A stretch of 57,976 nucleotides of DNA from Romboutsia timonensis (GTDB lineage Bacteria > Bacillota > Clostridia > Peptostreptococcales > Peptostreptococcaceae): contig NZ_LT629850.1 in NCBI RefSeq assembly GCF_900106845.1, forward strand, positions 1,718,930 through 1,776,905, read 5' to 3'. The notes under the pieces were generated by a model. That model did no database searches and had not been told where the DNA came from. It saw only the letters and a program-made list of their open reading frames with translations. Positions 42,667-53,037 of the stretch are shown piece by piece. A program made the position numbers and the translations under genes. Position 1 is the first letter of the stretch. Each line of letters opens with the position of its first letter.

Positions 42667-42712
42667 TTATAAATATTAAATCTATTATTAAAGTTTTTAT
42701 AATATAAAAAGA

Positions 42713-43855
42713 TTATTTTATAAATTTAAATACAAAAAATCTTTTTATATCTACAGCCTTTTTAGGACACAGTTCATGACAACAAAAACACCTTATACAA
42801 TTATCTAAATTTATACTTGGAAACCCACACTCCATAGATATAACCCCTGGAGGGCATACTTTACTACACTTTCCACATTTTACACATTTTTTATAATTTA
42901 TAACTGGCTTACCTGCTAATTTTTTATTTATATAAACCTCTAAATTTTTAGGTATCATACCTCTTAAAAAACTTATACTCTTGTTTTTAGGTATTTTAAA
43001 ATCCTTAATTATCATATCTTCTATATTATCGCCTAGTATACATATATCAGAAAAATCCTCTTTTATAAGATTTCTTTCTATACATCTTTGTACTGTTGGA
43101 ACTTTATTTGGATTTAAATTTATAACTTTACAAGAAACTACATCTATAGCATAAGGACTTGGTGAAGCTAAAAGTACTCCTACTTTTCTAGGATTTCCAG
43201 CAGTTGGTCCTTCTCCTTCCATACCAATTATTCCATCCATTATGGTAAGGCTTGGATTTACATAAGAACATATATCTACTAAAGCATCTGTAAAATCTAC
43301 TACTTCTGGCATCTTAAAATGATACTGTGCTTTTTGTACTCCTGGTATTACTCCAAATAAGTTTTTCACTCCTCCTGTGAAGGTTGCCATTGCATGGGTT
43401 TTTAGTTTGCATAAATTTATTACATGATCAACTTTTGTTATAGGCTCTATTACTGTAAGGTATTTTAATAGTTTTCCATTTGGATTATTTACTTTTACTT
43501 CTGATATGTCATAGTTTAATTCAATATTAAGTTCTTCACATACGCTTTCTATACCACAAGTTTTGTAAATTGATTTTAGTGCTGATTTTGTATATGGACC
43601 TCCTGGACTATCTCCTACAATTACTTTACATCCATGATTTAGTAAATGTTTAGCTACCACTTTTAATACCATTGGATGTGTAGTTGCCATTTCATCAGGA
43701 TGTTTTTTTATTACTAAGTTTAATTTTATAAATACTGTACTATTTTTGTTTATATATTTATGTAGTCCGCCTATATCTTGTATTAGTTTTTCAAACTGTT
43801 GATTTACTTGGTTATATTCATAACTTTGACAGCTTCTTAATGCTACATTTTTCAT
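42713..43855 (-). CDS. DUF362 protein with two [4Fe-4S] ferredoxin motifs
   Basis: 380 aa. The N-terminal DUF362 domain occupies about residues 1-290 (VFIKLNLVIKKHPDEMATTH, then INLCKLKTHAMATFTGGVKNL). Two ferredoxin clusters follow near the C-terminus: CVKCGKCSKVCPPG and CIRCFCCHELCPKKA. The family is a redox or metal-related protein of unsettled function, common in anaerobes. GGAGGT precedes the ATG. It appears to be a chromosomal gene lying between the phage-type module and Wadjet. Confidence 0.88.
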   Translation of the reverse strand: MKNVALRSCQSYEYNQVNQQFEKLIQDIGGLHKYINKNSTVFIKLNLVIKKHPDEMATTHPMVLKVVAKHLLNHGCKVIVGDSPGGPYTKSALKSIYKTCGIESVCEELNIELNYDISEVKVNNPNGKLLKYLTVIEPITKVDHVINLCKLKTHAMATFTGGVKNLFGVIPGVQKAQYHFKMPEVVDFTDALVDICSYVNPSLTIMDGIIGMEGEGPTAGNPRKVGVLLASPSPYAIDVVSCKVINLNPNKVPTVQRCIERNLIKEDFSDICILGDNIEDMIIKDFKIPKNKSISFLRGMIPKNLEVYINKKLAGKPVINYKKCVKCGKCSKVCPPGVISMECGFPSINLDNCIRCFCCHELCPKKAVDIKRFFVFKFIK

Positions 43856-43966
43856 TATTTACCTCCTTTTTTGTTATATTTATAGTTTCATTATAATGAG
43901 GCTTATTACCTTTTTTAGTTATATTTATAATAAATTAATGTAACCCAATTTATCTTTTAGATAAAT

Positions 43967-43996
43967 ATAAAAGGCTAGATATCTCTAACCTTTTAT
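43967..43996 (-). terminator. Terminator of the Wadjet operon
   Basis: Stem ATAAAAGGCTAGA with TCTAACCTTTTAT (one G-U pair), about 35 bases past the jetD stop. Confidence 0.75.
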
Positions 43997-44028
43997 ATTT
44001 TATATTTAATTAAACTTATCTTTTTATT

Positions 44029-45318
44029 CTAACCCTTAACTTGCTGTCTTATATATTGCTTATACTCATCTATCAACAACTCTTGATATGCAGCTTTCTT
44101 GTATTTTATCAAATAATTAGATATATCCTTTAAATCCTTATCTTTAATACTTTTTAGCTTACCTATTCTTTTTAAATCAAGCTCTTTATCCGAAATAATT
44201 TTTTCATAATATTTTTCATCATACAGCATAAACTCAACTTTATCTTTATATAAATCTTTTAACTTATCAGCAATTTGTAACCCTTCTGGATCAAAGTCCC
44301 CAGCATAATATATTTTATCTAAGTTTTTAATCTTATTTAATAACATATATGAAGATAAATTCAATTGTCCACTTGTACATATTATACTTTCATCTATATC
44401 AGTATCCTGTATAATACTTTGAAATACAGCTGGATTCTCAAATATAAATACCCTATTATTCTTACAAGTTATATGGTCTAATTTTTGAATATTTGATAAT
44501 GAGATATTAAATGGTTCATTAATCATATTTAAAAAGTCTATCCTATTTCCTTCTAATTCCCCAGTTAGTTTATATATACAAGTTGAATTTGAGATTTCAT
44601 CCTTTAACAATCCAAATCTATAATATAGTTTATTTAATTTATCTATGTTATTTATTTCATTTTTATTAACACCTTGACTATCCTTGTATACTAATGCATT
44701 TATTAAAAGTTTTCCATAGATGCTATCTTTATCAAAAAAGTGTGGGTCTTTAGTATGTCTTGCTGAAAATATAGCCAAACTTTCATATTTATTTTCTAAA
44801 TACGGTAAATTATTTATTGCATTTATACATTTAATTAAGTCTTCCTTTAAATAATTTATATTACTTTCATCTAAAGCTTTTTTATATAACTTTTTAATAC
44901 TTGGATATCCATATAACTTTTTTTGTAAAGCCGATATAATCCATTCTTTACCTATTCCATTTTCACAAAATTTAATTAAGGTACTAAAAAACTCTACTTC
45001 ATTGTTAACTAAAATTTCTCTTACTTGTTTATTGGTAATAAGTTCTTCCTTTGTTACAACTGAAAGTAATTGTAAAAAATCAAAATTTTTAAGTTTCTTA
45101 GTAAATAATTTTTCTACATCCTTACTTTTTATCTTAGCTTTTTTATTGTTATATACATTTGTATCGAAGCTAGCTAGTATATCCATTTCTTCATTATTTT
45201 TAGGAGTAATATTAAAGTATCCTGTTATTTTTGAATACTGTTTATATTTTTTCATTACGTTTTTAAATATTTCTATATATATTTTATTTGAGTTTATAAT
45301 TTCAAGTGCCTTTTCCAT
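44029..45318 (-). CDS. jetD: Wadjet JetD, TOPRIM-containing DNA-cleavage subunit
   Basis: 429 aa. The C-terminal half is a TOPRIM-type nuclease: Glu in FIFENPAVFQ (E294) and the D-x-D in YYAGDFDPEGLQIA (D341, D343). The N-terminal 200 residues are helical. In Wadjet, JetD nicks or cuts closed circular DNA after loop extrusion by the JetABC motor, which limits plasmids. The ATG follows the jetC stop directly (TAAATG), so translation is coupled. Domain layout fits the TIGR02679-type protein. Confidence 0.9.
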   Translation of the reverse strand: MEKALEIINSNKIYIEIFKNVMKKYKQYSKITGYFNITPKNNEEMDILASFDTNVYNNKKAKIKSKDVEKLFTKKLKNFDFLQLLSVVTKEELITNKQVREILVNNEVEFFSTLIKFCENGIGKEWIISALQKKLYGYPSIKKLYKKALDESNINYLKEDLIKCINAINNLPYLENKYESLAIFSARHTKDPHFFDKDSIYGKLLINALVYKDSQGVNKNEINNIDKLNKLYYRFGLLKDEISNSTCIYKLTGELEGNRIDFLNMINEPFNISLSNIQKLDHITCKNNRVFIFENPAVFQSIIQDTDIDESIICTSGQLNLSSYMLLNKIKNLDKIYYAGDFDPEGLQIADKLKDLYKDKVEFMLYDEKYYEKIISDKELDLKRIGKLKSIKDKDLKDISNYLIKYKKAAYQELLIDEYKQYIRQQVKG

Positions 45319-48300
45319 TTACTCACCTAAATCTACTATTTTTGAATGTCCATTCCAAGTATATTTTATAGGAATTACCATATCACTACCCTCTCTAATA
45401 AGTTCATATATTGCTAGATTTTTTACTCCTTCATAAGTGCCCCATAGTACCTGAGAATTTAATACATAATCTAAATCTAATCCTTCCATAAGGTTAAACA
45501 TATGACTAATATTTTCTTCATCTACTCCTGCAAATGCTTCATCTAGTGATATCATTCTTGGACAATCTTTTTTATCAGCTCCATCATATCTTGCATTTAC
45601 TGCTGCAAATAGTGGTATATACATAGCTAGGGCTTTTTCTCCACCTGATAACCTATAAAATTCATTATCTGTTAATTCTTTTTTATTTTGCCTTGGTGTG
45701 GTATACATTAATTTAAATTCAAACCATCTTCTAAAATCAAGGACTTCTTTTATTATATATTGATAACTAGATATTTTATTTTCATCTTCCATTCTTCTTT
45801 TTTGTTGTTTTAGCTTTAACTTAAAGTGCTTTGATACTTTTTCTCTTTCTTCCTCAGTTAAAAATTTACTTGTACTTAAAAGTGTACTTAACTCTTTTAT
45901 ATCAATATCATCTTCACTTTGACCTTTTTTAGGTACCCATGTAATGTTTAATTTAAGTCCATTTGAAGTGTTTACTTTATCCATAAGCTTGTCTATTTCC
46001 TTAACCCAATTTTTAGCTCTGCTAATTCTTGCACTAATTTTTGTACTAAGGTTATTTATTAATATATCTTCAAATACTTTTCTTTCATTTTCATTTATTA
46101 ATAAGTTGTGTTCTTCTATATTTAAGTTTAATTTTTTAATTAAATCATATAAACTTATTTCTTTTTTTTGTAGCTTTATTCTTATATCTACCCTTTTTGA
46201 TATTTCTATTAATCCTTTTATATTTTCATCCTCATAGTTAGTGTATATATTATCTGTATCGTAAACTCCTATATTATAGTTATTTAATTCTAGTGAGCTT
46301 TCACGTATTATTTCATGTATATTTGATATGATATCATTTTGTTTGTAACTTTCACTTAATTTATATTTTTCTATTACATATTCAATAGCTTCACATTCCT
46401 CTAAAGCTTTTAATTCTTCAATATATCCTAAATTAAGTTCATATCTAAAGTTTTCTTTATAGAAATTAAGTTCTTTATTTTTTGTATTTAAATTTATCTC
46501 TAGTTCATTCAATCTATCTATATAATTTTTTATATTAGCTTCTCTTTTAGCTTTACTTTCTATTAACAAAGATATTGAATGTGGATATGTACTTATTATA
46601 TTAGAAAGTCTATCTAATTCTTTTTCTATTTCATCTATTCCAAGACTTTTTAAAGCATTTTTTAAAGATTCTATATTTTTAGTTAAAGTTAATTTTTCAT
46701 TTTTTAATGTACCTATTTCTTCATAAATAATTTCTAAATCATTTTTTACTGCTTCATTAATTGATATATGTATTTCTGTTTCTTTTAATATGCTATTTTT
46801 TTTATTATAAGCTTGTCTAATTTCATTTATTACTTCTTTATACTCTCTAATGCTATCTATTACACTTTGATAACTTTCTGTATTTTTAGGTATATTTATA
46901 TATTCTGTTTCTTCAAATAATAAGTTGCTTATTTCTTTTATATCCTTTTTTACTTTATAAATATTTTCATTTATAGATATAAGTTCTTTTTCTTTAGTTC
47001 TTAAATCTATTTCTATCTCTTCTATAAGCTTTATTTCTTCGTCAATGTCTTCTCCAGTTATAAATTCTTTATATTCTTTATTTAAAATTTCAATACTGTT
47101 ATCTATTTTATTTATATTTTCATTTAAATTTTCTAATATGATATTTAACTCTTCTATTTTATTTTCTAATGTACTTATTTTTTCTAATCTATATTGTTCT
47201 CTCTTTTTAGAACCTATATATTTAAGTTCATATTCAGTATTTGTAATTCCTTTTATTATTCCTATTTTAAAATTATTATCTAAATCTATGTAAGTATTAT
47301 TTTCATCTGTATTTATTGAAATTGATTCAATAATACTATAAATATCATTACTATACTCTTTAGTGAAATTATCTTCTTCTAAGGAAATATATTTACTTAA
47401 ATTATCTTTATTAGTTTTTTCATTTTTACAAAGTATTTTATAGGTATTATTTTTTAGTAAGTTTTCAGCTTTTAATCTATACTCATTTGGGACTATTATT
47501 GAGTCTATAATCCCCATATCTAAAAGACTGCTTTCTATTATCTTTTTTTCTTCATCTAGTAAATTTTCCTTAAAGTCTATACATTCATAAAGTTTTTTAT
47601 ATGGTATTTTTTCTTTATCTAATATAGTTTTCGCTTCAGTAAACCAGTTATTTTCCTCAAATACTTCTTTATCATTGATTATTTTTTCTAGCTCAGTTTT
47701 AAGTTTATTTTTATCATTAGTAATTTCTTTCTTTTTAAGACTTAATTTATTTTTATCGTCTTTTAATTTCTCTTCTTTATTATTTTTACTTTCTTTTACT
47801 AAGTCTAATGCTTTATTGTACTCATATCTATCTTTTATACTATTTATTATATTGTATATTTCTTCTAAAATATTTTTTTCAATAGTTAATGTATTTGTAT
47901 TAGATAGATACTTATTTATTTTTTCTATAGTTTCCGTTTTTATAGTTGTTAAGTATTCTAAAGCTTCATTTAATTTATTTTTATGTACCTTTATATCCAG
48001 CTCTTTACTGTACTTTTTATCTTCTAGTTCTTCATTTTGTTTCTTTACTGAATCATATTTTACTATTAGTTGATATATTTCGCTTATTAATTTTTCATAG
48101 TTACTTATACTCTCTAATATTAAATTAAAGGAGTAACTGTTACTTGTTAATATTTCTTTTTCAAAGTCATCATGTTCTTTATAATAAGCATCTATTCTTA
48201 AATTATTTTCATCTATTAATAAATCTTTTATTTGTTTATCTATTTTGTATATATATGACTCAAGTTCCTCAATTTTTTTATTATTCTCTATTTCTTCTTT

Positions 48301-49386
48301 AATCTTATTTTCTTTCCGTACATCTATTTTTTCAAGTTTCTCTAAAATATTTTTAAATCTATTTTCTTCCTTTGTTATCTCTTCTTTTATAGCTTTAGCT
48401 TCACTTTTTTCAAGTTTATTATAGCTTTCTTTTGATGCTTCTAGTTCTGATTGTAATTCATTTAACTTATTTACTTCATTTTTTAATACTTGTTTATTTT
48501 CTAAAATTGTAAATTTTAAAGAGTCTATGTTTTTTTCTTCTTTCTTAACTTCTTTTTCTTTGGTTTTAAGTTTTTGTGCTACTTTATATATACTTAAAGC
48601 ATTGTACTTATCAAATTCTGCTTTTATTTTGTTACAAGCTCTTAGACTTTTTTCGTATTCTTCTACCTTATTATTTAACTCATCCATATTATCCATAGAT
48701 TCTGCCATTGTTCTTAAATCATCATCTGAAAGTGTAGTTAAAGAGTCTTTTAATATATCATAAATAACTGTTGGCTTAAAATCCTTTGATAATTTTGGAC
48801 TTCTAAGTGATATAAGAAGATTTAATAGTTCTTTATAACTTTCTATATCAGAGTATCCAAATAAGTTTTCATTTACTTTTTTCATATATTCTTGTTGAGA
48901 TGTTGTGTAAAAATTACCATTACCTAAAGCTGTTTCTAATTGTTTGAAAGTTATAGGTAACATATTCTCTTTATTTTTATAAAGCATTAAATCTTTATTT
49001 ATTTGTCTACCATCCTTTAATATAAAGTAACATGACTCTACTTGCTGTCTTCCTTTTTTAGCTCTTAAGCCCATTCCTATAGTCATATATGTATTGCTAT
49101 CTTCTTTTTTAAATTGCATATATAAATATGCTATTCTGTCTTCTATCTTATCATCAGTTAGTAAGTAGTTTTCTATTTTTCTTGATTTAGTACCAAATGG
49201 ATCTATTCTATTTGGTCTTTTATCTCCATCAAGTAAAAGTGGTATAAAGCTTTGTGTAGTTACAGATTTTCCACTTCCGTTAGTACCTCTAAATAATATT
49301 TTTCCATCTGCTAAGTCAAATTCTTGATTTTCATAGTACCAAAAATTAAATAAACCAAATTTGCTAGCAATCCATCTATTGTTCAT
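45319..49386 (-). CDS. jetC: Wadjet JetC, SMC-like ATPase
   Basis: 1355 aa. Split ABC-type ATPase: Walker A FRGTNGSGKSVTT (34-41 core) at the N-terminus, then long coiled-coil arms with a hinge near 560-760. The C-terminal signature is LSGGEKALAMYIP (about 1246-1258), and Walker B is MISLDEAFAGVDEEN (about 1279-1293). It is the DNA-loop-extruding motor of Wadjet. The size and neighbours match the TIGR02680 protein. It overlaps jetB by 11 bases and abuts jetD. No frameshift over 4 kb, so the system looks functional. Confidence 0.95.
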   Translation of the reverse strand: MNNRWIASKFGLFNFWYYENQEFDLADGKILFRGTNGSGKSVTTQSFIPLLLDGDKRPNRIDPFGTKSRKIENYLLTDDKIEDRIAYLYMQFKKEDSNTYMTIGMGLRAKKGRQQVESCYFILKDGRQINKDLMLYKNKENMLPITFKQLETALGNGNFYTTSQQEYMKKVNENLFGYSDIESYKELLNLLISLRSPKLSKDFKPTVIYDILKDSLTTLSDDDLRTMAESMDNMDELNNKVEEYEKSLRACNKIKAEFDKYNALSIYKVAQKLKTKEKEVKKEEKNIDSLKFTILENKQVLKNEVNKLNELQSELEASKESYNKLEKSEAKAIKEEITKEENRFKNILEKLEKIDVRKENKIKEEIENNKKIEELESYIYKIDKQIKDLLIDENNLRIDAYYKEHDDFEKEILTSNSYSFNLILESISNYEKLISEIYQLIVKYDSVKKQNEELEDKKYSKELDIKVHKNKLNEALEYLTTIKTETIEKINKYLSNTNTLTIEKNILEEIYNIINSIKDRYEYNKALDLVKESKNNKEEKLKDDKNKLSLKKKEITNDKNKLKTELEKIINDKEVFEENNWFTEAKTILDKEKIPYKKLYECIDFKENLLDEEKKIIESSLLDMGIIDSIIVPNEYRLKAENLLKNNTYKILCKNEKTNKDNLSKYISLEEDNFTKEYSNDIYSIIESISINTDENNTYIDLDNNFKIGIIKGITNTEYELKYIGSKKREQYRLEKISTLENKIEELNIILENLNENINKIDNSIEILNKEYKEFITGEDIDEEIKLIEEIEIDLRTKEKELISINENIYKVKKDIKEISNLLFEETEYINIPKNTESYQSVIDSIREYKEVINEIRQAYNKKNSILKETEIHISINEAVKNDLEIIYEEIGTLKNEKLTLTKNIESLKNALKSLGIDEIEKELDRLSNIISTYPHSISLLIESKAKREANIKNYIDRLNELEINLNTKNKELNFYKENFRYELNLGYIEELKALEECEAIEYVIEKYKLSESYKQNDIISNIHEIIRESSLELNNYNIGVYDTDNIYTNYEDENIKGLIEISKRVDIRIKLQKKEISLYDLIKKLNLNIEEHNLLINENERKVFEDILINNLSTKISARISRAKNWVKEIDKLMDKVNTSNGLKLNITWVPKKGQSEDDIDIKELSTLLSTSKFLTEEEREKVSKHFKLKLKQQKRRMEDENKISSYQYIIKEVLDFRRWFEFKLMYTTPRQNKKELTDNEFYRLSGGEKALAMYIPLFAAVNARYDGADKKDCPRMISLDEAFAGVDEENISHMFNLMEGLDLDYVLNSQVLWGTYEGVKNLAIYELIREGSDMVIPIKYTWNGHSKIVDLGE

Positions 49387-50470
49387 TGATTTTCTCCTTA
49401 TAATCCTTTGGATAATCTCCTATAATTTTTCCCATTAATGGTAATATTAAAACTAAGTTGTCTTTTATATCTAACATAGAAAAACTTTTCATATATTCTT
49501 TGATTGTATGTATATAAAGTTCATCACTATATTCTCTTAAGGTTTTAGTGAATCCATGTCCATTTTCTTTTCTTAAATCTAAAAGTAATTTATTAAATTC
49601 TTCTTTTTCAAAATAAATAATATCGTCTTCTTTTAGATTTAAATTTGATATATTTTCTCTTATTATTTTACTTAACAATAAAACTACACTACTTTCACCT
49701 TTTTTATTTGGAAATACATCTTTTACTTCATTATTTGTAATAATAGGTATAATTGCATTTTTATATAAATGAATGTCCCATTCAAGATTTTCTTCGAATA
49801 CATCTTTTATTTCATTTTTATTTCTAACTATATAATCATATTCATGTTCTACTCCAATTTTATTATATACAACTGGATTAAGAAGTAAATTTCTATATAC
49901 ATTGTACTTAGTATTTTCCTCATTTAATAAATCCTTATATGAATTTGCATTATCTAATTCATTATCAAAACTTCTAAGTATGTATCTAGAAATTCCTGTA
50001 CTTTCATATAAAACATCTCTGGTCTCATCTTTTGAATATAATTCTTCATCACCATCATTTCGTTTTATAATTCCAATATCTATTGCAAACTTTATTACAT
50101 TTATTAAGCATCTTCTATTTTTTTGCTTAGTCCAATCAATTTTTTCTTCACTATAATTTTGCTTTATATACTCAGTAAGATTTGATAATATAAATTGTTC
50201 TTCATTATTTTTGTCTTCTAAAAAAATAAGCAATATCATGAAAAATACATATTCTTTTATAGAATCAAATTCTTTTATTCCCATAAATCCTTGTGGATTT
50301 GCTGGAACTTTTTCAAGTTTAATAAAATTATCTTTTATTATTAACTTGTAAGATAAGTACTCTTTTATCATATTCATATAGTCATTTATGTTATCTTTTA
50401 TGTCATAGTACAATTCTTTATCATTATCTTTTAAAATTATGTAATTTTCCAATAAATCTGTAAACCTCAT
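49376..50470 (-). CDS. jetB: Wadjet JetB, kite/MukE-like subunit
   Basis: 364 aa, TIGR02678-like. Winged-helix-rich with no catalytic motif. Recognisable segments are EYVFFMILLIFLEDKNNEEQ, LYESTGISRYILRSFDNE and the C-terminal LLDLRKENGHGFTKTLREYS. It acts as the structural MukE-type partner bridging JetA and JetC. It shares one base with the jetA stop (TAATG) and overlaps jetC by 11. Confidence 0.85.
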   Translation of the reverse strand: MRFTDLLENYIILKDNDKELYYDIKDNINDYMNMIKEYLSYKLIIKDNFIKLEKVPANPQGFMGIKEFDSIKEYVFFMILLIFLEDKNNEEQFILSNLTEYIKQNYSEEKIDWTKQKNRRCLINVIKFAIDIGIIKRNDGDEELYSKDETRDVLYESTGISRYILRSFDNELDNANSYKDLLNEENTKYNVYRNLLLNPVVYNKIGVEHEYDYIVRNKNEIKDVFEENLEWDIHLYKNAIIPIITNNEVKDVFPNKKGESSVVLLLSKIIRENISNLNLKEDDIIYFEKEEFNKLLLDLRKENGHGFTKTLREYSDELYIHTIKEYMKSFSMLDIKDNLVLILPLMGKIIGDYPKDYKEKINEQ

Positions 50471-51963
50471 TAATTTTTCTCCTTAAATATAAGTTCATAT
50501 GCTGGCATTAAAAAATCTCCATCATTACATCTAAGATTTATTTTTTCACTTGGATTTCTATCTTTTAATTTGTATTCCATACCATACTCATTTTTTGTCC
50601 ATTCTGTTTTAGAATTCATAGCTTTAGATAACCAAGTTAAATAAACTCTCCTCTCATTTGGATTAATATCTACTATATTTTTAAATATTAGTTTGTTATC
50701 AACTATTTTCCTAATCATTATTTCTTTTTCTTTTTCTCTTCTATTTATAAGCTCTATAGCCTTTTCTTGTCTTTCTTTACTTCTATCTTTTACTGTAATC
50801 TTACTTGCTGTTTTTTCTCTTCCTTGTCTATTTGATGGTTGTATATTTACAAATTCTGGTTCTTCATCATAAATACTACATGCTAACTCTGTTGTTTTTT
50901 CACTTAAAGTAGTTATATGTCTTGATGATATTGCACCAAATACTAAAGATGATAATTTATGTGCCTCTTCTATATCATCACATTTAAAAAATAAATCTAT
51001 AACCTTCTTATATTCATTTTTTCTACTAGCTCCTAGTTCTCTAGCTTCTATTATTTGAAGTGCATATCTAGTAATTTTTCTTATTATTTCGTTTGTTGTT
51101 TCTAAGAGTTGTTCTGCCATAGACGTTTCTCCTCTTTCTCCTAAGAACCAACTAACAATACTTTCAAACCTACCTTTATGTATATCATAAGCTTCTATTT
51201 CATCATAGTTTTTATCTATCGCTATGTTTATCTTTTCATATCTAACAATAGACTCTATTATAAATTCTATTGTTTCTTCATCTATCTCTTTACTTTGTAA
51301 AGTTTCTGCTATTTGCCCCACATGATTTTGTATACCTGTTATAAACTCTTTTAAATATTTTATAAAACCTTCTTTATAAGCTAGAAATTCTGTAGTTTTT
51401 AATAATTCTTCTGTTTTTGGTGAATAAAATTTACTTATATAATCTTGGTAACTTTCATTTAAGTATTTAAAGTCTCTATTTAATTGATTCCACCATGAGA
51501 AAACTTCTTTTTCATTTATGTTTTTTATATTGTATATTTTCTTTAAGGTTGCATTAAATCTTTCTATTAATGATAAATCTAATGAACCTCTAGTACCTTC
51601 CTGTATATTTTCTAATTTTATAAGCGTTCTTTCTAATTCTATAGTTATTGGTGTAATTTGATATTTAAATTTTCTATTTTTAAATTCTTCTATTGTTCTA
51701 GTTTTTTTAGTATCTTGCATTGCTGTGAAATTTTTAAATTCCACTAGCATATCTAAATCCTGTTTTAGATTTTCTATTGTATAATTTTCAAAATCCTCTA
51801 GCTTTTTTATTTCTTCATATATTTCATTTTGGTCTAGCCAGTATTTCATTTTTTCATATTTATAAAATGCTATTCTTAGTATATTTCTATATCTAAAGCT
51901 ATTTTCTTGATTTAGGTATTTTGATTCTGTTATTTTTCTACCTACTTTTAAGCTATCAATCAT
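50470..51963 (-). CDS. jetA: Wadjet JetA, kleisin/MukF-like subunit
   Basis: 497 aa, TIGR02677-like. The N-terminal winged helix (RYRNILRIAFYKYEKMKYWL, then LVEFKNFTAMQDTKKTRTIE) is followed by a long helical middle and a C-terminal winged helix (RVYLTWLSKAMNSKTEWTKN). It closes the JetC ring as kleisin. It is first gene of the operon, 122 bases downstream of fic, with AGAGGAT before the ATG. A terminator between fic and jetA suggests an independent promoter. Confidence 0.88.
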   Translation of the reverse strand: MIDSLKVGRKITESKYLNQENSFRYRNILRIAFYKYEKMKYWLDQNEIYEEIKKLEDFENYTIENLKQDLDMLVEFKNFTAMQDTKKTRTIEEFKNRKFKYQITPITIELERTLIKLENIQEGTRGSLDLSLIERFNATLKKIYNIKNINEKEVFSWWNQLNRDFKYLNESYQDYISKFYSPKTEELLKTTEFLAYKEGFIKYLKEFITGIQNHVGQIAETLQSKEIDEETIEFIIESIVRYEKINIAIDKNYDEIEAYDIHKGRFESIVSWFLGERGETSMAEQLLETTNEIIRKITRYALQIIEARELGASRKNEYKKVIDLFFKCDDIEEAHKLSSLVFGAISSRHITTLSEKTTELACSIYDEEPEFVNIQPSNRQGREKTASKITVKDRSKERQEKAIELINRREKEKEIMIRKIVDNKLIFKNIVDINPNERRVYLTWLSKAMNSKTEWTKNEYGMEYKLKDRNPSEKINLRCNDGDFLMPAYELIFKEKN

Positions 51964-52059
51964 CTTTATATCCTCTTATGTTTTTATTTTTTCTTTTAGT
52001 TTATTAACACTTAACTTTACATATATAACTATAATATAATAATTTATATTTTAAAAAAT

Positions 52060-52089
52060 AATAGGTGTACAAATTTATGCACACCTATT
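52060..52089 (-). terminator. Terminator of the fic gene
   Basis: Stem AATAGGTGT with ACACCTATT, overlapping the fic stop and followed on the minus strand by TTATTTTTT. Confidence 0.8.
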
Positions 52090-52888
52090 TCATAGTTTCA
52101 AGTTCAACTTTACTATCTATTAACAACTTCTCAAAAAATGACTCCAAATACTTAAAATCAGGTCTTATATTCCTACTTACATCAGAATAATTAGAAAGTA
52201 CTAATGAATTTCTAAAATAAAGTGAATTTTCTTTAAATAAATCATTATTAACATTGTATCCTAAACTTCTTAAGTACTTTATAATAAATACTGCTGTAGT
52301 TCTTGTATTCCCCTCACAAAATGGATGTACTTGCCATATAGAAGAAGTAAATCTTGCTAGTCTGCTTATAGATACCTTTGCACTTTTTTTGCTTTCCTCT
52401 TCAAAATCATATGTCAATATATCCATTAAGTCATTGTAATCACTGTATATCACACTATCTCCACCAAGTATAGGCTCTTTTTTACTTATATTATAATCTC
52501 TAAATTCTCCAACATACCTTTCAAGTTCACCCTTAAATAAATCTTTAAATAACGCTCTATGTATAGTTTTTAAAGTTATAGGACTAAACTTAAAACTTCC
52601 ATTTTCTAATAATTGAACTATTCTTACTGAAACTAAATCACACTCCTCAGTTTGAAGAATTGCTTCATCATTAGGATCAAGTTCTTTATAGTATGAATAA
52701 AGAGCATTTTCTACTTCTTTATATGATTTCTTACCTTCTATAGAGTCTTGCATTAATTCTATAAGATATTTTGAAGGTTTTAAGTTATCTACTTCATTTA
52801 ATCCAATTGCAATTTCCCAATTATTTTTCTTTTCATTTTTATCTATTCTATTTTCAGTTAATTTTGTGTAGGATGATTTTGTGTACAT
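52085..52888 (-). CDS. Fic-domain protein (AMP transferase type)
   Basis: 267 aa. The Fic motif HPFCEGNTRT (H188 to T197) is complete, with catalytic His and the phosphate-binding GNTR; the beta-hairpin YVGEFRDYNISKKEP lies before it. Fic enzymes usually transfer AMP to a target Tyr, Ser or Thr. The N-terminal region SKYLIELMQDSIEGKKS resembles helical segments of Fic/antitoxin families, but I cannot find a canonical [S/T]xxxE[G/N] inhibitory motif there. It lies just upstream of Wadjet on the same strand, separated by a terminator. It could be a toxin or a stand-alone defence gene. Confidence 0.88.
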   Translation of the reverse strand: MYTKSSYTKLTENRIDKNEKKNNWEIAIGLNEVDNLKPSKYLIELMQDSIEGKKSYKEVENALYSYYKELDPNDEAILQTEECDLVSVRIVQLLENGSFKFSPITLKTIHRALFKDLFKGELERYVGEFRDYNISKKEPILGGDSVIYSDYNDLMDILTYDFEEESKKSAKVSISRLARFTSSIWQVHPFCEGNTRTTAVFIIKYLRSLGYNVNNDLFKENSLYFRNSLVLSNYSDVSRNIRPDFKYLESFFEKLLIDSKVELETMK

Positions 52889-53013
52889 CTTAATCTTCCT
52901 TTCTTTTGTTTATAGTCTACTTTATATATATCTTATATTTTATTATAACATATTATATATACAACTAACCTTTTGTATTAACTTAAACTTTTTATTAATA
53001 TAAGATATTAAAA

Positions 53014-53034
53014 AGCGTAGAAAAAATCTACGCT
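53014..53034 (-). terminator. Terminator of the pdaA-like gene
   Basis: Stem AGCGTAGA with TCTACGCT, just after the deacetylase stop. Confidence 0.75.
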
Positions 53035-53037
53035 CAT

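Larger units (their letters stand above)
42411..42712. other. Intergenic region with terminator and repeat element
   Basis: 302 bases. It holds the terminator of the immA gene (42444-42480) and a second copy of the palindromic repeat family (42577-42666). No gene seen. Confidence 0.65.

Noticed and set aside
47675-48128. Plus-strand hydrophobic ORFs antisense to jetC
   Set aside because: They are antisense shadows of the lysine- and glutamate-rich coiled coil, with no ribosome sites.
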